From Clostridia bacterium (lineage in GTDB: Bacteria; Bacillota; Clostridia; Oscillospirales; Acutalibacteraceae), in assembly GCA_017432485.1 (NCBI GenBank), contig JAFRJB010000120.1:1-35942 (forward strand): a stretch of 35,942 bases of DNA, read 5' to 3'. Both the position numbers and the translations under genes were made by a program. Positions 14,139 to 22,189 of this stretch are shown here, one piece after another; position 1 is the first letter of the stretch; each line of letters begins with the position of its first letter. The notes beneath the pieces were generated by a model. That model did not search any database, was not told the origin of the DNA, and saw only the letters and a list, made by a program, of their open reading frames with translations.

Positions 14139-14678
14139 ATGGCAAATAAATATGCAGGTACCAAAACCGAGCAAAACTTATTGGCGGCTTTTGCCGGCGA
14201 ATCCCAAGCGAGAAACAAGTATACCTACTTTGCTTCCAAGGCAAAGAAAGAGGGCTTTGAGCAAATCAGTGCGCTGTTTTTAAAAACGGCAGACAATGAA
14301 AAAGAGCATGCAAAACTGTGGTTCAAAGAGTTGGAAGGCATCGGCAGCACTGCCGAGAATTTAGCGGCTGCCGCTGAAGGCGAAAACTACGAGTGGACCG
14401 ATATGTATGAAGGCTTTGCCAAAACCGCCGAAGAGGAAGGTTTCCTCGAACTTGCCGAAAAATTCCGCGGCGTGGCAGCGATTGAAAAGCAGCACGAGGA
14501 GCGCTACAGGAAGCTCTTAGAGAATGTGGAAACGGCTAAGGTCTTTGAAAAGAGCGAAGTTAAGATTTGGGAGTGCCGCAACTGCGGTCACATTGTGGTC
14601 GGCACCAAAGCACCCGACATTTGCCCGGTGTGCGCTCACCCGCAGGCGTTCTTTGAAGTTCACGCAGAAAACTACTAA
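14139..14678 (+). CDS. rbr: Rubrerythrin
   Basis: This 179-residue cytoplasmic non-haem iron protein reduces hydrogen peroxide in anaerobes. The N-terminal four-helix diiron domain (about 1-135) shows carboxylate/His ligands in [36 protein letters not shown] and IEKQHEERY. The C-terminal rubredoxin-like domain binds one Fe through two CxxC pairs (CRNCGH and CPVCAH, about 149-169). Length and order match classical rubrerythrin. AGGAGG lies before the ATG. It is monocistronic, between its own promoter and terminator. Confidence 0.96.
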   Translation: MANKYAGTKTEQNLLAAFAGESQARNKYTYFASKAKKEGFEQISALFLKTADNEKEHAKLWFKELEGIGSTAENLAAAAEGENYEWTDMYEGFAKTAEEEGFLELAEKFRGVAAIEKQHEERYRKLLENVETAKVFEKSEVKIWECRNCGHIVVGTKAPDICPVCAHPQAFFEVHAENY

Positions 14679-14687
14679 AAAAATCAA

Positions 14688-14720
14688 CACGCTCAGGGCT
14701 CCCTGAGCGTGTAATTATTT
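14688..14720 (+). terminator. Rubrerythrin terminator
   Basis: CACGCTCAGGG and CCCTGAGCGTG form an 11-bp stem (loop ct), followed by TAATTATTT. Confidence 0.88.
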
Positions 14721-14769
14721 CAGTTTTCAGTTTTCAGTTTTCAGTTGCGCAGACTGAACACTGAACACT
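14721..14769. repeat. Inverted pair of heptamer arrays, CAGTTTT / GAACACT
   Basis: Three CAGTTTT units and CAGTTGC (14721-14748) are followed by GCAGACT, GAACACT and GAACACT (14749-14769). The right half is the reverse complement of CAGTGTT, so the two arrays face each other and can fold into a long imperfect hairpin. Confidence 0.8.
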
Positions 14770-14783
14770 GTTTCTGAATATGA

Positions 14784-14810
14784 AAAAAACGGCTGTTGAA
14801 GCCGTTTTTT
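14784..14810 (-). terminator. Terminator of the HAD phosphatase gene
   Basis: AAAAAACGGCT and AGCCGTTTTTT form an 11-bp stem (loop gttga) that works in both directions. The HAD stop codon (14809-14811) overlaps its edge. Confidence 0.88.
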
Positions 14811-15624
14811 ACATGTTCAGAAACATAAAGCTGTCTTGCACCGAGTGGTGGTTGACAATGTCGCCCACACCGTTTAGCACTTCGGTCGGCTGGTAAGCGT
14901 AAAGCTGCGGGGTGTCGGCAGTGGAAACGCCGGTGAGCACCATCACGGTGTCAATACCGCTTTCGGTGCCGGCGATAATGTCCGTATCCATATTGTCGCC
15001 GATAACCACCGCTTCCGAAGAGTGGCAGCCGAGCAATTTAATGCCGGTGCGCATCATCAGCGGGTTGGGTTTGCCGCAGAAGTAGGCTTTTTTGCCGGTG
15101 GCAATTTCAATCGGCGAGATAATTGCGCCGCAGGCGGGGTAAATCCCGTCTTCGGTGTTGGCGGTGGTGTCGGCATTGGTGCCGATGAGTTTGGCGCCGC
15201 CTTCGACCAGGTTGACCGCCTGGGTGAGGGTATCGAGCGAGTAGGTTCTTCCCTCGCCGACTACCACATAGTCGGGGTTGACATCGTTCATCGTGATGCC
15301 GGCATCATACAGCGCATTGAGCAGCCCCGCTTCGCCGATGGCAAAGACCGAGCAATTCGGCTTTTGGCGCTTGAGGAAGTGTGCGGTTGCCAGAGCGCTG
15401 GTGTAGAAATGCTCTTCGCCCACATCCAAGCCCATTCTCTTGAGCTTTTGGTGCAGCTCGCGCGGGGTCAAGTTGGAATTGTTGGTTAAAAACAGGTATT
15501 CCTTCTTTTCGTTGGTCAGCCACTCAATAAATTCCGCCGCACCGGGCAGGATTTGGTTGCCGTGGTAGATCACGCCGTCCATATCGCAGATAAAGCCTTT
15601 TTTTTGAGAAAAATCAATCGACAT
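14809..15624 (-). CDS. HAD-superfamily IIA hydrolase (NagD-like phosphatase)
   Basis: This 271-residue cytoplasmic phosphatase has motif I FICDMDGVIYHG with nucleophile Asp14 and Asp16, and motif II LFLTNNSN. A class IIA cap follows the motif (about 85-180). A Lys in ATGKKAYFCGKPNP and the metal-binding VIGDNMDTDIIAG (about 216-228) complete the active site. Length fits the NagD/p-nitrophenyl phosphatase subfamily. The physiological substrate cannot be read from sequence. GAGGTGAG precedes the ATG. A separate promoter (15684-15712) starts inside the end of the aminotransferase gene. The hairpin at 15648-15672 would form the 5' end of the HAD message. Confidence 0.92.
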   Translation of the reverse strand: MSIDFSQKKGFICDMDGVIYHGNQILPGAAEFIEWLTNEKKEYLFLTNNSNLTPRELHQKLKRMGLDVGEEHFYTSALATAHFLKRQKPNCSVFAIGEAGLLNALYDAGITMNDVNPDYVVVGEGRTYSLDTLTQAVNLVEGGAKLIGTNADTTANTEDGIYPACGAIISPIEIATGKKAYFCGKPNPLMMRTGIKLLGCHSSEAVVIGDNMDTDIIAGTESGIDTVMVLTGVSTADTPQLYAYQPTEVLNGVGDIVNHHSVQDSFMFLNM

Positions 15625-15647
15625 TTACGCTCACCTCTTCTATCAAA

Positions 15648-15672
15648 AAGGGCACACACGCCGTGCGCCCTT
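15648..15672 (-). terminator. Aminotransferase terminator lying in the HAD leader
   Basis: AAGGGC-g-CAC and GTG-t-GCCCTT pair on the minus strand and are followed by TTTTGATAG. It is 30 bases past the aminotransferase stop but downstream of the HAD promoter. Confidence 0.65.
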
Positions 15673-15683
15673 GGTGTAGTTTT

Positions 15684-15712
15684 ATTCTAAACTGTTTACA
15701 ATTATTTTTCAA
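15684..15712 (-). promoter_or_regulatory. Promoter of the HAD gene
   Basis: On the minus strand, TTGAAA (15707-15712) and TAGAAT (15684-15689) are separated by 17 bp. The -35 lies within the last codons of the aminotransferase gene. Confidence 0.6.
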
Positions 15713-16985
15713 GTAATTTTTCAGTCGCGGCAAGTTTTGCGGAAATCACTAAAATTTCGGCGCAAACCTTGAGCTCTTCCACCGGCGGGAAGGAGGGCGC
15801 CACGCGAATGTTACTGTCCTTCGGGTCGTTACCGTAGGGGAAGGGTGCGCCTGCACCGGTCAGTACCACGCCCGCTTCGGCGCAGAGTTTGACCGTTTGC
15901 CGGGCGGTGCCGTCGAGCACATCCAGGTTAATAAAGTAGCCGCCCTTGGGGTGGGTCCAGCGGGCAATGCCGCATTCGCTGAAACCTTCTTCAAACGCCT
16001 GTTGCACCGCCTCAAACTTCGGTGCCATAATCGCGCGGTGTTTTGCCATGTGCTCCATCAGCGTCGGCACATCCTTCAAGAAGCGGATGTGGCGCAGCTG
16101 GTTGATTTTATCGTTGGAAATAAACTGCTTGCTCATTCTGTGCTTAATGGCAGCAATATTCTTTTCGCTTGCCGCAATCGCGGAGATACCGGCGCCGGAG
16201 AAGGTCACCTTTGAGGTGGAGCACACTTCCACAAACAAATCTTCGTTGCCGTGCTTTAACGCTTCGGGGAAGATGTTGAGCAGTTTGTCGCCCTCTTCCG
16301 GTTCGACCAAATCGTGCACCAAATAGGCATTGTCCCAAATCACGCGGAAATCCTCTGCCGCGGGTTTGATGGCGGCGAGCGCCTTGACCTTTTCATCGGA
16401 ATAGGTGCAGCCGGTCGGGTTGGAGTATTTTGGCACGCAGAACATACCTTTGACCTGCGGGTCTTTAATGGCCTCTGTAATCTGCGCGATATTCGGGCCA
16501 TCGTCTTCCATCTCAATCGGGAGCATTTCTACCCCGTAATATTCCAAAATCGCAAAGTGCCTGTCGTAACCCGGGCAGGGGCACAGGAATTTGACCGGTT
16601 TGCCGGAAGCCATCCAGCCGGGACCGAGCAGGTTGGGCATTAAGCATTGGGTGATGTAGTCAAACATCACGCGCAGCGAAGCGTTACCGCCGATGATGAT
16701 GTTTTCAAACGGCACTTCGAGCAAGTCGGAGAAAAAGCGGCGGCACTCGGGTAAACCGTCAAGCACACCGTAGTTACGGGTGTCTACCCCGCCGTCGGAA
16801 AACACATCGTCAATCGAGTGCAGGTTGGTCAGCATATCGTCGGAAAGATTGAGCTGCTCGGAGCTCGGCTTGCCGCGGGACATGTCTAATTGCAAGCCCT
16901 TGGCTTTGAGCGCTTCATATTTTGCAAGCAGGCGGTCGTGCTCTGCCTGTAATTGGTCTTGATTCATTTCAACATACTTTGCCAT
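15702..16985 (-). CDS. Aspartate aminotransferase of the type Ic (MocR-like fold I) family
   Basis: This 427-residue PLP enzyme transfers amino groups, most likely between aspartate and 2-oxoglutarate. The family signature LDMSRGKPSSEQLNLS lies at about 33-48. Further conserved blocks are GGNASLRVMFDYI, CPCPGYDRHFAI and YSNPTGCTYSDE. Schiff-base Lys259 is in CSTSKVTFSGAGIS. The C-terminal SNIRVAPSFPP holds the substrate-carboxylate Arg. There is no N-terminal DNA-binding domain, so it is an enzyme, not a MocR regulator. Substrate is inferred from family. Its promoter overlaps a perfect dyad (17059-17082), implying regulation. Confidence 0.9.
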   Translation of the reverse strand: MAKYVEMNQDQLQAEHDRLLAKYEALKAKGLQLDMSRGKPSSEQLNLSDDMLTNLHSIDDVFSDGGVDTRNYGVLDGLPECRRFFSDLLEVPFENIIIGGNASLRVMFDYITQCLMPNLLGPGWMASGKPVKFLCPCPGYDRHFAILEYYGVEMLPIEMEDDGPNIAQITEAIKDPQVKGMFCVPKYSNPTGCTYSDEKVKALAAIKPAAEDFRVIWDNAYLVHDLVEPEEGDKLLNIFPEALKHGNEDLFVEVCSTSKVTFSGAGISAIAASEKNIAAIKHRMSKQFISNDKINQLRHIRFLKDVPTLMEHMAKHRAIMAPKFEAVQQAFEEGFSECGIARWTHPKGGYFINLDVLDGTARQTVKLCAEAGVVLTGAGAPFPYGNDPKDSNIRVAPSFPPVEELKVCAEILVISAKLAATEKLLEK

Positions 16986-17033
16986 GAATATTTCTTCTCT
17001 CTTTCTCTCATTTTATAAAAGCATGTAGGGTAA

Positions 17034-17082
17034 ATGATACTACATTTTGTCAAAAAATGCAAGTAAATTTATGTTTACTTGC
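17034..17082 (-). promoter_or_regulatory. Aminotransferase promoter with a perfect dyad operator
   Basis: On the minus strand, TTGCAT (17057-17062) and TATCAT (17034-17039) are separated by 17 bp. GCAAGTAAA (17059-17067) and TTTACTTGC (17074-17082) form a perfect 9-bp inverted repeat with a 6-bp centre that overlaps the -35. This is the typical layout of a dimeric regulator site. Confidence 0.6.
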
Positions 17083-17106
17083 AAAAATGGCGAGAAGCGG
17101 GTAGAA

Positions 17107-17206
17107 TTTTGCGCTAATTCTCTACCCTAATAGTATATACTTTTAGCGCAAAAGGGTGAGAAATAAGGATTCGGGATTGCATAAAGTCTTTTTAGTATGC
17201 TATAAT
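17107..17206 (+). promoter_or_regulatory. Promoter region of the giant lectin/LRR protein
   Basis: TTGCAT (17177-17182) and TATAAT (17201-17206) are separated by 18 bp. Upstream, TTTTGCGCTAA (17107-17117) and TTAGCGCAAAA (17143-17153) form an 11-bp inverted repeat 25 bp apart. An interlocking GGGTAGA / TCTACCC-like dyad lies at about 17099-17127. Confidence 0.65.
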
Positions 17207-17235
17207 TATTCACATCATATGATTAGGAGTTTGGT

Positions 17236-20200
17236 ATGAAGTTATTGAAGAAAGTACTCAGTATTGTTTTAGTGGTTTGTTTGTTAAGCAGTTTTGCAAG
17301 TGCATTCAGCGCAAAAGCGGAAAAGGCAAGCGAAAAAGGTGCTGAATTCAAAAATGATTTTCGCGCTGCGGGAACCAATTCGGTGGGAGAACTGTTGGCT
17401 AAGGATATAAACGAAGCACAAGATAAACTGGAGGAAAATCAAGGCAATAATATTTTTTCGGTTACAGTTGAAGAGAATAGAGCAACAGTTGAGTTCCAAA
17501 CCACACAGAAAGCTTATCTGCTCATTGCTATATATAGTGAGAATAAAGTGAGAATGCTATGCTCAGGCAAAGAAGTTGTAGACTCGGAAGAAACTAAAAA
17601 AGTCATAGAAATTGACACGGATTCGATGCCACAATACTTTTATTTAAAAGCATTTTTGGTCGATACAGCTTCATTAAAGCCGATTTGTTCTGCTTATGAA
17701 ACACCCATCTATACGCAAGAGATGCAGGAATTACTGGAAAAATCAGTGGATGATTTTAGTGAAGAATCTGTGCTGAATTTGGACAATAATCCCAGTAATA
17801 ACTTTATGGTTTTTAATGATGATGTAATTGAAATCTTAGAAAATAATACAAATGAAAACCATCTTGTAATGAATGATGATGATGCGTTACGGTTTGTATT
17901 TGAAAATCCTGATGAGACATTGCAAGGTCTTGTCGAAGACGACATTTTTTATTATAAAATCGACACTGAGAATTTGTTAATAGTTAAAGTTGACAAAATC
18001 CAGTGGGAGGGCAATACATTTGTTGTTTACGGAAAAGATTTTGAAATAGAAGAAGCCTTTGATTTAGTGAAAATTGATACTTCCTCTTTGCAGAGTCAAA
18101 ATGAAATCACATACGATGAATCCGCTGCAGATGATGGTGTGTCTTTAACCAATGATGCACCGGCCTTGTCCTCTTATAAGCCGGAATGGGAAGGGAGTAA
18201 TACTTACAGCAAAACAGTTGATTTAAAAATCAATTATTCCGAAGAAAATGAAAATGCCAACGTGACGATTAAAGGCGGGTTACGTTTTTCGTTGAACGTT
18301 TTTTTTAAGTATTATCTTTCTTTTTCCAATTTCTATATTGAGTTAAATGCTGAGTATTCCAGTGGAATCAGTTTAGAAATATCTGCAAAAGTGAATCTGT
18401 TTAAAAAGACTCTCGGCGAGTTTGGCTATTCTCCATTACCGGGTGTTTATATTATGTTTGTGCCCAAATTTGTAGCATCATTCGATGTTTCGATTACCGT
18501 TGATTTTTCCATAACCGGAAATGTCGGCTTTGCAAGGGTAAATGGGAATAATCTAAATTTGACCAGTTCTCCTGTTTTGAACGCAGAAGTAAAAATAGCC
18601 GGCGTATTTTTTGCAGGTTTCGATTTTGAAATATCTATCGGCTTATTAGGCTCTGTAGTAAAAGGTGCAGTGGATATTACAGCGGGGCTGGAAATTTCGG
18701 TTACGGACACACAGCATATTGATTCAAATAACGGGATAATACATGAGTGCGCAGCATGTTTAAAAGGTGAAGTGTTTTTTAAAGGAAGCTTAGATATCAA
18801 GTTTTCTTTTGTGAACAATAAAAAATTGTCATATACCTTTAACATTGCTTCGTGGCGCACCAAATCATTTGATTGTTATTATTCAATAGATTTTAACGAG
18901 GCTGGAATCGGTATTTGTCCTCATATAAAGTGCCGTACGCAGTTTCATATAGTGGATGCCAATATGCAACCGGTAAGTGGTGCGGTTGTTGAGATAGATG
19001 GCATACAATACCTTGTTAATGACAGCGGTATTTTTGATGAGTATATCCGTTCCGGTGCACACACGATATATGCTTATAAAGGAGAAATGAACAGTGGAAG
19101 TCTTTGCTTTGAAGTGAAAGATAAACCGATTTCTACATTTATTATCATTAGCGATAAGCTTTCTGATCAATTTTTGAATCAATATTTTCTAAATGGTTCG
19201 TTTTCTTCAAGTGTTTTGGTGTATGAAGGGCATGTGTATCAGTTAATAAATGAGAATTTTGAATATTTTGCACAAGCAGAAAGTTACTGTGAATCCATAA
19301 ACGGTCATTTGGCGGTTATTAATGGAAAAGAAGAGGATGAAAGGGTTTATAGTTACATAAAAAGCTTATCTTGTGATACCGCGTTTTTGGGAATGCGAGA
19401 AAAATCAGAAGGTGTTTGGGAAGATGTGTTTGGAAATGAACTAAGTTATTTTAATTGGGCAGGTGGCGAGCCGAATAATGAAGGCGGCAATGAAGATGTT
19501 ATTCATTATTATTACAAGTACTCCAATGGTAAGTGGAATGATTTCCGATGGGGGAAACAAGGCTATTATCAATTTATATGCGAATGGGAAAGCGCCAGCG
19601 ATTATTTGCGTTATTTAAGCTCTATTGATATGAATACAGGCACATTAAACGAATTGGGTTTTTCAACAGTGGAATCCAATCCTTTCGATAATCTGTTTAA
19701 CCAAAGTAAGAGTTTTTCTAATTTAATTCCGAATGAAACTTATAATTTTTATGTGTTAAAATCGAGTCAGGCGCAAAATATGTTCGGCAAAGCAAATTTG
19801 CTTTATGTGACGCAGGTGACATCGGACGAAACCGGTAGCGCGCAAATAACCTTCAGACCTACAGTAACCTTTAACGCAGCAGAGTATATCATGCTGCCGA
19901 TGCAAAAGGAAGATATTTCTTTTGCAGATGTGTCTGTGCCCTCACTGAATTACAATGGCGAAGAACAGTATGTCAAACCTGTGGTAAAGATGGGAGAAAA
20001 AACACTTACCCCGGGAGTGGATTATTACTTGAGCGGTGAATGGTATGCCACCGAAGGAGGCTACTATACCGTTACGATTAACGGCACCGGTGCTTATGAA
20101 GGCACTGTTGATGTAGAGTATGAAGTACATCATTGGGATGAAGGTGTTGTCACAAAAGAGCCTACTTGCACAGGTTTTGGAACAAAAACATTTACTTGTT

Positions 20201-21870
20201 CTATTTGCAACAATACGAAAAACACATATATTTGGATGCTCGGACATAATTTTGAATTCACACAAACTATTGATCCGCAGTGCGAAGAAAAAGGTTACGA
20301 TTTGTATACCTGTACAAGGTGTAACGCCACAACAAAGAAAAATGAAACGGCAGTCTTAGGGCATGATTACCAATTGAGTTCACATCGGGATTCTACTTGC
20401 AACACTGCCGGATCTGATTTGTATATTTGCTCTCGTTGCAAAGTTGAGGACATGAGAGAACTTCCGAGGTTAGAGGGCACTGCTTTAGAAGCAGCTCTGC
20501 AGAAGGCTGCCGAAAAACTGCAAAAGAACTACTTCACACAAGACAGTTACGACAATCTAAACACCGTGTACCTTGCACATAAGGATGACTTGGACACTCT
20601 TACTCAGCAGTCGGCGGTTGATGAAGCCGCTAGAGCTTTGGAAGCAGCGATTGCCGCGCTGGAGTTGAATGACAGTGCACAGGGTGAACAGGATGGCATG
20701 CACTGGCAGTGGGAGAAGGAAAGCGGATTGCTGCGTATTTCCGGCAATGGAGAAATGCCTGATTATACGAAAGGGACTGCCCCTTGGGCAGATGTGTTGT
20801 CACAGACTGCTGCAATAGAAGTTGGGGAAGGCATCACCTCTATCGGTGCCTATGCCTTCTACGGTGCAGCGGCAGTTGAAGGAGTCCGCCTGCCTGAGTC
20901 ATTGGAAAAAATCGGGATTTATGCCTTTTATGAATGCAGTGCTTTAAGAGAACTTGTCGTTCCCGACAGTGTCACTTATATAGGCAATCGGAGTTTTTAC
21001 AATTGTGCGAGTTTGACTACCGTGCAGGTGCCGGCATCGGCAGTGTATTATACGTATGCTTTCTATGGGGATGAAGCAATAGAAAAAGTACATATTACCG
21101 CCGGAACAGACGGTCAAATGCCAACAATCAATTATGCGATTGAGATTTCCTTTTTGACAATAGCAGGCGTTTTCGGACCCTGCAGGTATGCGAAAAATGC
21201 TGTTGTGGAAATTGATGAAGGTGTTACAACTATCGGCAAAAACAGCTTTTATAACTGTTCCGGTGTGAGCAAAGTAATTGTTCATAATTATCAATGTGTA
21301 ATTGATGATAGTGAAAACACTTTTGCGCCGAACACAGTGCTTTGTGCACAGTTTGAGTCGACCACAAAAGAGTATGCGCAAAAATACGGCAGAGAATTTG
21401 TTGATATTAACGGTAGTTCTTCTTACTATAATATCAATAGCATTTATTCTGTCGATCTGCCTTTTGGAAAGCCTTCCACATTGATTCTTAAAAATGATAA
21501 GGATATTTATACTTTTGAATCTATGGACGGTGTATTCTTATTGAACGGATATATTCGGCAAGGCGCTTATGATATTTATGTCAAACCCTTATATGGTATT
21601 TCTGCTTTGGTGCAGGAGCAGGTTGATTCTTTGGAATTGAAAGATAATGAAATTCAACAAAGCGCTGCGCCGCCGATGGGAGATTTTAATTTGGACGGGA
21701 TTATTGATTTCGCTGATGTTTCAGCATTTCTTTCCGTTTACGGCAACGATTCTTTGAGCGATGACGAGTATCTTGTTTATGACATCACCGGTGACAATAC
21801 GGTTGATATTTCAGACCTTTCGCAAATGTTGCTGGAGAACACATACGGTGTAGCGGAAAAAATCTTATAA
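17236..21870 (+). CDS. Giant secreted protein with C-type lectin, LRR and dockerin domains
   Basis: This 1544-residue protein begins with a Sec signal peptide (about 1-28). Residues 30-560 are unrecognised and beta-rich. A carboxypeptidase-regulatory-like domain follows (about 569-630), then a C-type lectin domain (662-785). The lectin domain has Cys685 and Cys782, the EPN triplet 745-747 and WND 767-769, the calcium/sugar-binding motifs of mannose-type lectins. Next come Cys-rich PTCT..G/C..C modules (about 965-1075), a FIVAR-like helical segment (about 1083-1145), BspA-type leucine-rich repeats (about 1174-1405, IGAYAFYG type) and a C-terminal type I-like dockerin (1482-1540, DFNLDGIIDFADVS and DITGDNTVDISDLS). 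It probably binds glycans at the cell surface through a cohesin partner that is not in this window. The 5' two thirds is visibly AT-rich. AGGAG precedes the ATG. Confidence 0.88.
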   Translation: MKLLKKVLSIVLVVCLLSSFASAFSAKAEKASEKGAEFKNDFRAAGTNSVGELLAKDINEAQDKLEENQGNNIFSVTVEENRATVEFQTTQKAYLLIAIYSENKVRMLCSGKEVVDSEETKKVIEIDTDSMPQYFYLKAFLVDTASLKPICSAYETPIYTQEMQELLEKSVDDFSEESVLNLDNNPSNNFMVFNDDVIEILENNTNENHLVMNDDDALRFVFENPDETLQGLVEDDIFYYKIDTENLLIVKVDKIQWEGNTFVVYGKDFEIEEAFDLVKIDTSSLQSQNEITYDESAADDGVSLTNDAPALSSYKPEWEGSNTYSKTVDLKINYSEENENANVTIKGGLRFSLNVFFKYYLSFSNFYIELNAEYSSGISLEISAKVNLFKKTLGEFGYSPLPGVYIMFVPKFVASFDVSITVDFSITGNVGFARVNGNNLNLTSSPVLNAEVKIAGVFFAGFDFEISIGLLGSVVKGAVDITAGLEISVTDTQHIDSNNGIIHECAACLKGEVFFKGSLDIKFSFVNNKKLSYTFNIASWRTKSFDCYYSIDFNEAGIGICPHIKCRTQFHIVDANMQPVSGAVVEIDGIQYLVNDSGIFDEYIRSGAHTIYAYKGEMNSGSLCFEVKDKPISTFIIISDKLSDQFLNQYFLNGSFSSSVLVYEGHVYQLINENFEYFAQAESYCESINGHLAVINGKEEDERVYSYIKSLSCDTAFLGMREKSEGVWEDVFGNELSYFNWAGGEPNNEGGNEDVIHYYYKYSNGKWNDFRWGKQGYYQFICEWESASDYLRYLSSIDMNTGTLNELGFSTVESNPFDNLFNQSKSFSNLIPNETYNFYVLKSSQAQNMFGKANLLYVTQVTSDETGSAQITFRPTVTFNAAEYIMLPMQKEDISFADVSVPSLNYNGEEQYVKPVVKMGEKTLTPGVDYYLSGEWYATEGGYYTVTINGTGAYEGTVDVEYEVHHWDEGVVTKEPTCTGFGTKTFTCSICNNTKNTYIWMLGHNFEFTQTIDPQCEEKGYDLYTCTRCNATTKKNETAVLGHDYQLSSHRDSTCNTAGSDLYICSRCKVEDMRELPRLEGTALEAALQKAAEKLQKNYFTQDSYDNLNTVYLAHKDDLDTLTQQSAVDEAARALEAAIAALELNDSAQGEQDGMHWQWEKESGLLRISGNGEMPDYTKGTAPWADVLSQTAAIEVGEGITSIGAYAFYGAAAVEGVRLPESLEKIGIYAFYECSALRELVVPDSVTYIGNRSFYNCASLTTVQVPASAVYYTYAFYGDEAIEKVHITAGTDGQMPTINYAIEISFLTIAGVFGPCRYAKNAVVEIDEGVTTIGKNSFYNCSGVSKVIVHNYQCVIDDSENTFAPNTVLCAQFESTTKEYAQKYGREFVDINGSSSYYNINSIYSVDLPFGKPSTLILKNDKDIYTFESMDGVFLLNGYIRQGAYDIYVKPLYGISALVQEQVDSLELKDNEIQQSAAPPMGDFNLDGIIDFADVSAFLSVYGNDSLSDDEYLVYDITGDNTVDISDLSQMLLENTYGVAEKIL

Positions 21871-21872
21871 TG

Positions 21873-21905
21873 AAAAATCGGATTGGACATCCAATCCGAT
21901 TTTTT
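21873..21905 (+). terminator. Terminator of the lectin/LRR protein gene
   Basis: AAAAATCGGATTGG and CCAATCCGATTTTT form a 14-bp stem (loop acat), ending in six Ts. Confidence 0.93.
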
Positions 21906-21949
21906 CGCCTTATTTCAATGAGGTGTTTGACCACTGCCGGGGTTACTTC

Positions 21950-22150
21950 TACTTTTTGATAATAAGGATTTGTCGCGCTAACGCTCAGCAGTCGGCAGCC
22001 AGCCGAGGGCGGGATGCTTGGAGCGCACGCCAGACCCTCTGTCACTGCGTGACGTCTCCCTAACAGGGAGCGCTCGCACCCGATTTAAATGCGTTGCGTA
22101 GCAACGCCACCATTCGCTAACTGCTAACCGCTGACCGCTGACTGCTCAGG
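21950..22150. repeat. Composite dispersed palindromic repeat with heptamer array
   Basis: This gene-free stretch holds GTCAC-tgc-GTGAC (22041-22053), CTCCCT-aac-AGGGAG (22057-22071) and an outer GAGCG/CGCTC pair. ATTTAAATG precedes the palindrome GCGTTGC-gta-GCAACGC (22091-22107). The heptamers GCTAACT, GCTAACC, GCTGACC, GCTGACT and GCTCAGG follow (22116-22150). Its layout of ATTTAAATG, palindrome and heptamer array matches 3242-3303. Confidence 0.7.
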
Positions 22151-22185
22151 TAAGGCTTGTCGAGCCAACAGCTCGACAAGCCTTA
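22151..22185 (-). terminator. Terminator of the MATE gene
   Basis: TAAGGCTTGTCGAGC and GCTCGACAAGCCTTA form a 15-bp stem (loop caaca), 4 bases past the MATE stop. The T-tract is poor on the minus strand and better (TTATTTG) on the plus strand. Confidence 0.75.
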
Positions 22186-22189
22186 TTTG

